In this document: one piece after another, positions 1 to 5,936 of the stretch
Layout of the letters: every line of letters begins with the position of its first letter
Numbering within the stretch: position 1 is the first letter of the stretch
NCBI GenBank assembly: GCA_947630095.1
Contig: CANRGI010000079.1
Span: 1 to 5,936 of the forward strand
Length of the DNA: 5,936 bases
Origin: an uncultured Bacilli bacterium
Lineage (GTDB): Bacteria; Bacillota_I; Bacilli_A; RF39; UBA660
Direction: 5' to 3'
Program-made: the position numbers and the translations under genes
Notes under the pieces: model-generated
What the model saw: the letters and a program-made list of their open reading frames with translations, nothing else
Told to the model about the DNA's origin: nothing
Database searches by the model: none

Positions 1-668
1 CAATCAAAAATATATTTTAATACACTTTCTAATAACATCTTATCAGTTATATTATTTTTAGTTATTATATCTTTATAAATTACTGTACTAAATATTCCCT
101 CTAAGTAAGTATCTAAATCATTAGGATTATCTTTAAGTATAGATATATTTCCTGGCATACCACCATTTCGCATATAATCTAAAAAATATTCATAACGACT
201 TTTATCTGATTTATCAAAAGCACTAATATACTCTTTAAAAGATAATGGAAGCATTTTTATTTCTATATATCTTCCTGATAATAATGTTGCTAATTCTCCT
301 GATAATAAATAAGCATTAGAACCAGTTATATATACATCAACATTTTTCTTTATAAATAAACTATCAACAGCCTTTTGAAACATAGGTACATTTTGAACTT
401 CGTCTAAAAATACGTAATATTGCTTTTTATTATCTATTTTTTTATTAACATAATCATATAAATCTTTATAATCTTTAAAATCATAATTAACATCTTCAAG
501 ATTTATCTTTATTATTTGTCCTTCTTTTATCCCAATTTCTTTTAAATAATTTATATATAATTCAAATAATGTAGATTTTCCACATCTTCTTATTCCAGTA
601 ATAACTTTAATTACATCTTTATCTTTAAATCTTTTTAATTGTTCAAGATATTCTTCTCTTTCTATCAT
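1..668 (-). CDS. DUF4143-type AAA ATPase (AAA_14), 3' end cut by window
   Basis: The N-terminal 222 residues of a predicted P-loop ATPase of the AAA_14/DUF4143 family (COG1373 type); the rest lies beyond base 1. Visible motifs are a Walker A loop GIRRCGKST (residues 25-33), a Walker B strand YYVFLDEVQ (84-92) and a sensor-like strand VYITGSNAYLLSG (112-124) followed by SGRY (131-134). PLSFKEY (141-147) is also typical of the family. From about residue 188 the sequence (YLEGIFSTVIYKDI) begins the linker into the DUF4143 C-terminal domain. Family members are usually about 400 residues, so a little over half is seen. The ATG at 668 is chosen because AGAGGTGG sits 6 nt upstream and a good promoter lies just before it. 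Nucleotide binding is well supported by the motifs. The physiological role of the family is not established, and no partner gene is visible. The protein is probably cytoplasmic, as no signal peptide or membrane segment is seen. Confidence 0.93.
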   Translation of the reverse strand, partial: MIEREEYLEQLKRFKDKDVIKVITGIRRCGKSTLFELYINYLKEIGIKEGQIIKINLEDVNYDFKDYKDLYDYVNKKIDNKKQYYVFLDEVQNVPMFQKAVDSLFIKKNVDVYITGSNAYLLSGELATLLSGRYIEIKMLPLSFKEYISAFDKSDKSRYEYFLDYMRNGGMPGNISILKDNPNDLDTYLEGIFSTVIYKDIITKNNITDKMLLESVLKYIFD

Positions 669-674
669 AGTTAT

Positions 675-682
675 CCACCTCT
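675..682 (-). promoter_or_regulatory. Shine-Dalgarno site of the AAA ATPase gene
   Basis: AGAGGTGG on the minus strand, 6 nt before the ATG at 668. It is a strong match to the anti-Shine-Dalgarno sequence and fixes the start codon. It begins about 7 nt after the -10 box, so the transcript should start at or very close to this site, leaving almost no leader. Confidence 0.85.
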
Positions 683-688
683 AATATA

Positions 689-717
689 AGTATATGTTAA
701 ATTTATTTCAAAGTCAA
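689..717 (-). promoter_or_regulatory. SigA-type promoter of the AAA ATPase gene
   Basis: On the minus strand TTGACT (717-712), a 17-nt spacer (711-695) and TATACT (694-689) form a near-consensus housekeeping promoter with ideal spacing. The expected transcription start is around 682-683, about 15 nt before the ATG. The inverted repeat at 719-740 abuts the -35 box on its upstream side, so regulation through that site is likely (inference). Confidence 0.8.
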
Positions 718-718
718 G

Positions 719-767
719 TTTTGGAAAAATATTTCCAAAAGTAATAATTTTTGCATAGTTTTGGAAA
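719..767. promoter_or_regulatory. TTTTGGAAA repeat cluster, putative operator/activator site
   Basis: Two copies face each other as a perfect inverted repeat: TTTTGGAAA at 719-727 and TTTCCAAAA at 732-740, separated by AATA. A third exact copy, TTTTGGAAA, lies at 759-767, offset by 40 bp from the first copy and in the same orientation. The inverted pair ends 2 bp from the -35 box of the ATPase promoter. I saw no other full copy in the window. The arrangement looks like a binding site for a dimeric regulator plus an auxiliary half-site. The protein that binds it is unknown, and autoregulation by the ATPase is only one possibility. Confidence 0.55.
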
Positions 768-772
768 TTAAT

Positions 773-799
773 AAAAAAGCGAGATTACTTAATAATCTC
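773..799 (-). terminator. Intrinsic terminator of the MMPL transporter gene
   Basis: On the minus strand, 2 nt after the TAG stop (804-802), GAGATTA (799-793) and TAATCTC (787-781) form a 7-bp stem with a 5-nt loop. GC and then six T (778-773) follow. The hairpin plus T-run in the right orientation is a standard rho-independent terminator. It separates the transporter from the ATPase promoter downstream. Confidence 0.85.
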
Positions 800-801
800 A
801 C

Positions 802-3800
802 CTATTTTTCTTTATAATATCCTTTTCTACAAATAAATTTATCAGTAGTCGCAAGTACACCTGGAAGCATAAATAATATTAAAATTACAGAAGCCAAAGT
901 TCCTTGAGAAATAGTTTCACATATTTTAGACGCGATATGAGAAGCAAAACCTGCTACTACTAATGTAACTATTATTAATATTGAAGAAGAACTTAATATT
1001 GTATTAATTGATTTATTATAAGCATTCATAATAGAAGCCTTTATTCCCATAGTAAGCCTAGACTCCCTATAGTAAGAAGTATATACAATTGCATAGTCAA
1101 TAGTAGCCCCCATAAGTATTGCTTGTACGATTAGTAATGATATAAAATACACACTACCGCCCATTAAAGAAATTATACTCATTGTTAAATAAACTGCTGT
1201 TTGTATAATTAATACTAAGAAAAACGGAATTACTAAATCTTTAAAAGTACATGCTACTACTACAAATATAAATATCATAGTAAGTAATGTTATTCTATTT
1301 AATTCATTATCAAAAGTTTTACTTAATTGAACAGCCATAGGAGTATTACCTACAATATAAACTTCTTCATTATTTCCAACATCACTTTGTAATTTATTAA
1401 CAAAATCATATGACTCTTTATCTTCAAAATTATATTTTGTATTTAAAACAGCCCTTGAATATTTATCTGATACTAACAAATCTTTAGATTTCATAACTGT
1501 ATTTTTTGCATCAATTATTTCTTTCCTTTTTTCTGTATCTATAAAATCATCAAATCTATTATCTTTAATTATATCATTATTTAAATAATTTACTACTTCT
1601 TCTATTGTCATACTATAATTTAAATCATACTCTTTAATACTTCCATAATACATATAAACTAAATCAATTAAAGATTTATTTAACCCATCACTTAACTTAC
1701 TTAATAAATCAAAAGTCATATCTGAAGTATATTTACTACTACTTAAAGTATCATTTATTATTTTACTAATAGTAGTTATTTTTATTCTTTTATCATTATC
1801 AAAATTAGAAGAATATTCTTGATTATTCATAACATCATTAACTATAAAACTTACATAATCTTTAAGAGATATCTTTTGATTAGAATTAATATATTTGTAA
1901 TCATATAAACTAAATAATAACCCCATAGTATCACTATCTATATTTAATAATGAACTTAAACTTGAAGGTAAATATTTTATATCATTTAATGTTGAAATCA
2001 TTACTTCTTTAACTAAAGATAATTCACTAATTACTGAGTTAGATATCTTTCCCTTTAAAAGTTCATTATCTTTATTATCTAATATCATTGTAACAAACTC
2101 TAGTAAAGTTAATTTTGTTTCATTATTGTAAAAATCATATACATCAAATATCTTATTTGCTTGTTCACTACTAACACTAATAATGTTACTTATCTCTTTA
2201 TAACTATATTTTGTATCTATATTATTCACTATCATATAAGCAAATTCTAATTCACTACTTACACTTCCTAATTTAGAAGATACTAGATCATTATCTTTAT
2301 TCATATAAATAAAATTAATTAAATTTTTAATAGAAATATTTTTAAGTCCACTTACTTTTAAATCATACACACCATATACTACACTTGTAATAGTATTATT
2401 TTGTTTTAATTTTGTAGATATTTCAGTAACACTATATTTATTACCTGCTTCTATATCATTAAAGATATTTTGTAAATACTCAAATGAAGCCCTTTGCTCT
2501 TTTGGTAAAACTTCTAAATTTAACTCACTTAATGAAGTGTTTACAAATTCAAAAGGAGATATATTATCTTTAGTTATTACTCCATTAAATAAACTTTGAA
2601 TAGTCGGGTTTGTTATACCAAACATCTCATATACTGTTTCCTTTGGTAATACTTCTTTATATTTAGAAATTATAGATAAATTATTAATAATTTCACTACT
2701 AAAATAAGGTTTATATTCTTCACTACTAAAATAAGGTTTATATTCTTCTATTTCATACATTTCTAATACAGTATCAGCAAATTCTTTTATACTCAATTTA
2801 GTTTGAGAATTATATCCAATATAATATGTATAAAGAAGCATTAAAGTATTATCTTCTATATTAAACTCAATACTTTGTAACATATTTTTCATTGTATTAA
2901 AATCTAAATCAGTTTCTATATTATTTTTTGTACTTAAAGTTTCTAAAATTTTTAAAGAATTTATATTATCTTTTGTAAACATATCTTTCATATCTTTATA
3001 TTCTTCTTTACTAGCAATTTCTAAAGCAAAACTAGCAAACTCATTTAAAGTCATTTTTGTATTACTTTCTAAATTAGTTCTATAAAATAATAGTAATTCT
3101 TCTACTTCTTTTGTATCCATTCCAAAAACACTGGCAAGATTTTTAGCATCCATCTTCTCATTTATTATATTTTTATTAGTAAAATATTGTAATTGTTTTA
3201 ATTTTTGTATAGTTTCATTATCTAAACTACTAGAATATACTGGGTCATTTGCTATATCTGAAAGCATAAAATCAACAAATTCTTTAATAGTCATTTTATT
3301 TTCTTTATTTTTACTATTATAATATATCAAAATATTTAAAGCATCAGACTTTTCCATTCCTAAAATATTTGCTATTTCTTCTATAGTTCTTTCATTATTA
3401 ACTAATGAAACTGATGTAAAATTCTCAAGTAAATCTATATTATTTTTAATATCTTGACTTAATGACTCACTAAATTTAGAGTTATTATAAACATTACCCT
3501 TAATAAATGAAATAAATTCTTCTAAAGTCATTTTATTATCTTCATTTTTATTATAATAATGGTAATATATAATTTTAATTAATTCTTCTTCTATCTCTGT
3601 ATCTTGTCCTAGTTCTTGAAATTTATTATTAAGTTCATTATAAGCAAGTTTTTGATTAATTGTATTTGAATAACATAATACTTGATCAATTTTCTCGTCA
3701 TTTTCTAAATTATTACAGTATTCACTCATTATTTCTTCATATTTATTATTATAAACAATTGCTATTTGATTAGTAGCGGGAAATATAGCACCGACTTTAT

Positions 3801-4890
3801 CTTGTTCTGAACCTGTATAAAGTATATTGATATTACCCTTTAAGAAATATGCTCCTATAAATAGACCTACTATTAAAACAGTTTGTACATATCTTGTTTT
3901 ATATATAAACCCACCAAGTTTATCTAAATTAAGTTTAGGTGCTTTTTTACTTGTTTTAGAAATTAAATTATCAAATATTAAAAGTAATGCAGGTAAACAG
4001 AAGAAAATACTAATTAAACTCAATAATACTCCTTTAGCAAGTACAAATCCTAAATCTCTACCGATAGTAAAACTCATAAACACAAGCGCTAATAAACCAA
4101 CTATAGTGGTAACTGAACTACTTAATATTGCCTTAAAAGATTGATACAATGCTTCTTCCATTGCCTTTATTTTATTTTTATGTGTCTTTTTCTCTTGTTT
4201 AAATCTATTAGAAAGCATAATTGAATAATCCATTGATAAGGCAAGTTGTAAAATAGCAACAATAGAATTAGTTATAGAAGATACACTACTAAACATAATA
4301 TTAGTACCCTTATTTATAAAGACAGCAATACCTATTGATATTAAATATAACCAAGGTTCAATAAATGAATCACTTAAAATAATTAATATTACCATCGCGC
4401 ACCCTATTGCAAGAAATACTATCCAAAGTTGTAAAATAGGCTTATTTTCGTCATATATTGTACCACTCATACCTGCTGTTTTATAATTATCTTTAACTTC
4501 ATTATAAACTTGAGTAGCAGTTTTAGAGTTAGCATAATCGTCCACGTTTAAAACATATAAAGTATATTTTCCTTTATTATATTCTTCTGTTTCTTCATAA
4601 TTAACAGAACTTACCCCATTAATTTCTTCTAAACTTTCTAAAATTTTATTTTTTTCACTATTAGATAAATCTTTAAACATAACATTTAAAGTAGAACTAT
4701 CCATTTGAGAAAATTCTTTATCCATAATATCTTTACCAATTTTAGTTTCACTTGTCTTAGGTAAATATTTCATTATATCTTCATTTATATTGACTTTAGT
4801 TCCTAAATATAAACTGATTAGTGCTAATACGACAAAAAGTGTTAAAAATAAATACCTTTCTTTTACTATAAAATCTGTTAACTTTTTCAT
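802..4890 (-). CDS. MMPL/RND-superfamily transporter with giant repeat-bearing extracytoplasmic loop
   Basis: A 1362-residue membrane protein of the MMPL family (RND superfamily), which exports lipids or other hydrophobic compounds using the proton gradient; the substrate here is unknown. Predicted order: TM1 (about 12-30), first porter loop (31-150), TM2-TM6 (about 153-306), TM7 (about 333-350), second extracytoplasmic loop (351-1190), TM8-TM12 (about 1197-1350). The two halves carry the paired family motif in TM4 and TM10, LSMDYSIML (D221, Y222) and GATIDYAIVY (D1265, Y1266), equivalent to the Asp-Tyr proton-relay pairs of MmpL3. Porter-like sequence flanks the second loop (about 355-410 and 1140-1190), but between them lies an insertion of about 700 residues made of nine repeats. 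Many MMPL proteins are about 700-1000 residues, so this one is long. The ATG at 4890 is supported by AGGGGGAG 8 nt upstream and by TM1 starting soon after it. It forms a single-gene unit with its own promoter and terminator; no regulator or partner is adjacent. Family call is firm; substrate is not. Confidence 0.95.
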   Translation of the reverse strand: MKKLTDFIVKERYLFLTLFVVLALISLYLGTKVNINEDIMKYLPKTSETKIGKDIMDKEFSQMDSSTLNVMFKDLSNSEKNKILESLEEINGVSSVNYEETEEYNKGKYTLYVLNVDDYANSKTATQVYNEVKDNYKTAGMSGTIYDENKPILQLWIVFLAIGCAMVILIILSDSFIEPWLYLISIGIAVFINKGTNIMFSSVSSITNSIVAILQLALSMDYSIMLSNRFKQEKKTHKNKIKAMEEALYQSFKAILSSSVTTIVGLLALVFMSFTIGRDLGFVLAKGVLLSLISIFFCLPALLLIFDNLISKTSKKAPKLNLDKLGGFIYKTRYVQTVLIVGLFIGAYFLKGNINILYTGSEQDKVGAIFPATNQIAIVYNNKYEEIMSEYCNNLENDEKIDQVLCYSNTINQKLAYNELNNKFQELGQDTEIEEELIKIIYYHYYNKNEDNKMTLEEFISFIKGNVYNNSKFSESLSQDIKNNIDLLENFTSVSLVNNERTIEEIANILGMEKSDALNILIYYNSKNKENKMTIKEFVDFMLSDIANDPVYSSSLDNETIQKLKQLQYFTNKNIINEKMDAKNLASVFGMDTKEVEELLLFYRTNLESNTKMTLNEFASFALEIASKEEYKDMKDMFTKDNINSLKILETLSTKNNIETDLDFNTMKNMLQSIEFNIEDNTLMLLYTYYIGYNSQTKLSIKEFADTVLEMYEIEEYKPYFSSEEYKPYFSSEIINNLSIISKYKEVLPKETVYEMFGITNPTIQSLFNGVITKDNISPFEFVNTSLSELNLEVLPKEQRASFEYLQNIFNDIEAGNKYSVTEISTKLKQNNTITSVVYGVYDLKVSGLKNISIKNLINFIYMNKDNDLVSSKLGSVSSELEFAYMIVNNIDTKYSYKEISNIISVSSEQANKIFDVYDFYNNETKLTLLEFVTMILDNKDNELLKGKISNSVISELSLVKEVMISTLNDIKYLPSSLSSLLNIDSDTMGLLFSLYDYKYINSNQKISLKDYVSFIVNDVMNNQEYSSNFDNDKRIKITTISKIINDTLSSSKYTSDMTFDLLSKLSDGLNKSLIDLVYMYYGSIKEYDLNYSMTIEEVVNYLNNDIIKDNRFDDFIDTEKRKEIIDAKNTVMKSKDLLVSDKYSRAVLNTKYNFEDKESYDFVNKLQSDVGNNEEVYIVGNTPMAVQLSKTFDNELNRITLLTMIFIFVVVACTFKDLVIPFFLVLIIQTAVYLTMSIISLMGGSVYFISLLIVQAILMGATIDYAIVYTSYYRESRLTMGIKASIMNAYNKSINTILSSSSILIIVTLVVAGFASHIASKICETISQGTLASVILILFMLPGVLATTDKFICRKGYYKEK
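1492..3603 (-). repeat. Nine degenerate ~80-residue repeats inside the MMPL second loop
   Basis: Encodes roughly residues 430-1133 of the transporter. Each unit has a helix ending in LLxxY-like residues, a polar Asn/Lys/Glu-rich loop, a core [MLI]-[TS]-x-x-E-F followed by a hydrophobic helix, and then a linker with YSSSLDNE-like sequence. The core begins at residues 454 (MTLEEF), 533 (MTIKEF), 613 (MTLNEF), 699 (LSIKEF), 777 (ISPFEF), 852 (ISIKNL), 927 (LTLLEF), 1007 (ISLKDY) and 1094 (MTIEEV). Spacings are 79, 80, 86, 78, 75, 75, 80 and 87, averaging 80. Units 5 and 6 are the most eroded. The repeats have diverged at the DNA level, so this is an old internal amplification. The polar loop plus core resembles a degenerate EF-hand; metal binding is inference. 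Confidence 0.8.
2692..2748 (-). repeat. Exact 27-bp in-frame tandem duplication
   Basis: Bases 2692-2718 and 2719-2745 are identical, and the period-27 match continues to 2748. In the transporter this gives EEYKPYFSS twice in a row (residues 715-723 and 724-732). The duplication keeps the frame and lies at the linker after repeat unit 4. Exact identity in otherwise diverged repeat sequence points to a recent slippage event, or less likely to an assembly artefact. Confidence 0.95.
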
Positions 4891-4898
4891 AAATAAAA

Positions 4899-4906
4899 CT
4901 CCCCCT
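4899..4906 (-). promoter_or_regulatory. Shine-Dalgarno site of the MMPL transporter
   Basis: AGGGGGAG on the minus strand, 8 nt before the ATG at 4890. It supports this start over later Met codons, and the first membrane segment follows within a dozen residues. Confidence 0.75.
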
Positions 4907-4962
4907 AAAATAATAATATACTATAATGCTTTTATAAATTCTTCATTTATATGCAATTTACT

Positions 4963-4992
4963 ATTATAACACATAATTTAACTTTTGATTAA
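4963..4992 (-). promoter_or_regulatory. Extended -10 promoter of the MMPL transporter
   Basis: Minus strand TGTTATAAT (4971-4963) is a perfect -10 box (TATAAT) with the extended TGn element. The best -35 candidate, TTAATC (4992-4987) at 18-nt spacing, is weak, as is common for extended -10 promoters. Upstream, an A-tract/T-tract palindrome (AAAAAAAT at 4991-4998, ATTTTTTT at 5002-5009) could act as an UP element. The expected start near 4956 gives a leader of about 65 nt. That leader holds a 7-bp all-A/T inverted repeat (TATAAAT 4933-4939, ATTTATA 4945-4951) of unclear meaning. Confidence 0.55.
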
Positions 4993-5019
4993 AAAAATTT
5001 CATTTTTTTGTAAAAATAT

Positions 5020-5050
5020 AAAAAAGAACATTTAGTTTTATTTAAATGCT
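5020..5050 (-). terminator. Probable intrinsic terminator after the ADP-ribosylglycohydrolase gene
   Basis: On the minus strand AGCATTTA (5050-5043) pairs with TAAATGTT (5034-5027), with one G-U pair and an 8-nt loop. C and six T (5025-5020) follow. The stem is AT-rich and weak, but orientation, T-run and position 39 nt after the stop codon fit a rho-independent terminator. The remaining sequence between 4972 and 5089 holds no gene that I can see. Confidence 0.6.
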
Positions 5051-5089
5051 ACCTTTTATTTCTAGTTATTTTCTAAATTAAATTATAAT

Positions 5090-5936
5090 TTAATGCTTTT
5101 TATTTAAATCTCTTTTATGATACACATATTTACTTAACCAATACTCGTCTTTATTAGTTGAATACTCATTCATAGGACACCCACTATATAAATCTTCTGC
5201 TATTTCTTCTATAATATCTTCTAATTCTAAATTGTCTACAAAGTATTTTGGTATTTTTGAAAAACCTAAATAAGTACCTACAATATTACCTGCGATAGAA
5301 CCAGTAGAATCACTATCACCATCGTGATTAACCGCGCATATTATTGCCTTTTCAAAATCATTACTATATTTATTTGCAGAATAAATTGCAATTGCAAGTG
5401 CTTCTTCTGCCACCCATCCTTCACCTAACTCTCTTATTGCAGAAGCATCAGTTACATCTTGATTATGAGATAATTCTATTGCTTTATTTATAAGATTAAT
5501 AAAATATTCACTATCTTCTTTACTAAAAATATTAAAATTATTTTTAAATTCATTAATTGCAATATTAGTTGCTTCTTCTATATTTTTATCTGTATATGCT
5601 AAAACATTAATTATAATAGTTAAAACATAACAAGGTATAATTCCAAGAGGATGCCCGTGAATAATTGAACCTGCTTCTGCACCATATTCGCCTATTTTGT
5701 GTAGTGACATATTATTTGAAAAGAATAGTCCTATAGGCGCAACTCTCATTACACTTCCACAACCTTTGCTTTCATTTATAGGCGCTTTTATAGTACCCTT
5801 TTTATTGCTACCTAAAGCATTTAAGCAAGTTAAACCAGGAGCCCTTCTATCATTTAACTCTGGCACTTCATTAAGCCAACATATTCTTGATTCTATATCT
5901 TTATCACCAGTTTGTGTTTTATACCAATCTTGATAA
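5090..5936 (-). CDS. ADP-ribosylglycohydrolase family protein (DraG/ARH-like), 5' end cut by window
   Basis: Residues of an ADP-ribosylglycohydrolase-fold enzyme, which removes ADP-ribose from modified proteins or related molecules using a binuclear metal centre. The frame is open to the window edge, giving 281 visible residues that start YQDWYKTQ. In this numbering NESKGCGSVMRVAPIGL (54-70) is the conserved central motif, GHPLG (94-98) the following family motif and GEGWVAEEAL (171-180) another. HDGDSDSTGSIAGN (204-217) is the C-terminal metal-binding signature, with D205, D207 and D209 as likely ligand-region acidic residues. The N-terminal GDxxG and DT motifs that complete the site should lie upstream, outside the window; families of this type are roughly 300-370 residues. 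A GTG at 5866 could be mistaken for the start, but no ribosome-binding site precedes it and the homologous sequence continues upstream. The residues visible suggest an active enzyme. Its target and operon partners cannot be seen. Confidence 0.92.
   Translation of the reverse strand, partial: YQDWYKTQTGDKDIESRICWLNEVPELNDRRAPGLTCLNALGSNKKGTIKAPINESKGCGSVMRVAPIGLFFSNNMSLHKIGEYGAEAGSIIHGHPLGIIPCYVLTIIINVLAYTDKNIEEATNIAINEFKNNFNIFSKEDSEYFINLINKAIELSHNQDVTDASAIRELGEGWVAEEALAIAIYSANKYSNDFEKAIICAVNHDGDSDSTGSIAGNIVGTYLGFSKIPKYFVDNLELEDIIEEIAEDLYSGCPMNEYSTNKDEYWLSKYVYHKRDLNKKH

Noticed and set aside
719..740. Inverted repeat TTTTGGAAA/TTTCCAAAA as a transcription terminator
   Set aside because: It is not followed by a clear T-run for the minus-strand gene, a better terminator already lies at 773-799, and it abuts a promoter with a third copy nearby, so a protein-binding site is more likely.
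1492..3603. The repeat array as a CRISPR or DNA-level satellite
   Set aside because: The periodicity is seen in the protein, not as conserved DNA repeats. The frame is continuous and the units are diverged, apart from the single 27-bp duplication.
3827..4144. Plus-strand open frame of 105 codons
   Set aside because: It lies wholly opposite the MMPL gene in a region encoding conserved membrane segments, has no recognisable domain and no convincing ribosome-binding site. It is a shadow of the real gene.
4907..5089. Small gene, riboswitch or sRNA between the transporter and the glycohydrolase
   Set aside because: No open frame with a ribosome-binding site and no structured GC-containing leader is visible. 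The stretch is explained by a terminator and a promoter.
5090..5866. A complete 258-residue ADP-ribosylglycohydrolase starting at GTG 5866
   Set aside because: The frame stays open for 23 more codons to the window edge, that stretch contains family-like sequence, no Shine-Dalgarno precedes the GTG, and the protein would lack the N-terminal catalytic motifs. The gene is truncated by the window instead.
5697..5933. Plus-strand open frame of 78 codons
   Set aside because: It is antisense to the conserved central motif of the ADP-ribosylglycohydrolase, and its hydrophobic look is a by-product of that sequence.

Overview
The window is strongly AT-rich bacterial DNA with three protein genes, all on the minus strand. 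They use compact intergenic regions, purine-rich Shine-Dalgarno sites and SigA-type promoters. Trp codons that can be checked are TGG, and the long pump frame has no in-frame TGA, so the standard bacterial code fits. Base composition, gene style and the kind of MMPL pump suggest a low-GC Firmicute (Bacillota) or a related gut Bacilli/Clostridia lineage. That assignment is an inference; no rRNA or other marker gene is present.

Layout in transcription order, from high to low coordinates. (1) 5936-5090: C-terminal 281 residues of an ADP-ribosylglycohydrolase (DraG/ARH family), whose 5' end lies outside the window, followed by an AT-rich hairpin terminator at 5020-5050. (2) 4971-4963: an extended -10 promoter, then a leader of about 65 nt, then a 1362-residue MMPL/RND-superfamily membrane transporter (4890-802), closed by a clear intrinsic terminator at 773-799. 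(3) 717-689: a near-consensus SigA promoter (TTGACT-N17-TATACT) with three copies of TTTTGGAAA just upstream, driving a DUF4143-type AAA ATPase (668-1) that runs off the window.

Each gene appears to be its own transcription unit, because terminators separate them and the second and third have their own promoters. Nothing visible links the three functionally: one reverses ADP-ribosylation, one is a membrane exporter, and one is an ATPase of a widespread family of unknown role.

The most unusual feature is inside the transporter. Its second extracytoplasmic loop, normally a compact porter domain, is expanded to about 840 residues. It holds nine degenerate repeats of about 80 residues, each with a (K)-[MLI]-[TS]-x-x-E-F signature that resembles the second half of an EF-hand loop. 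One boundary carries an exact 27-bp in-frame tandem duplication. The second point of interest is the TTTTGGAAA cluster, which looks like an operator or activator site for the ATPase gene.
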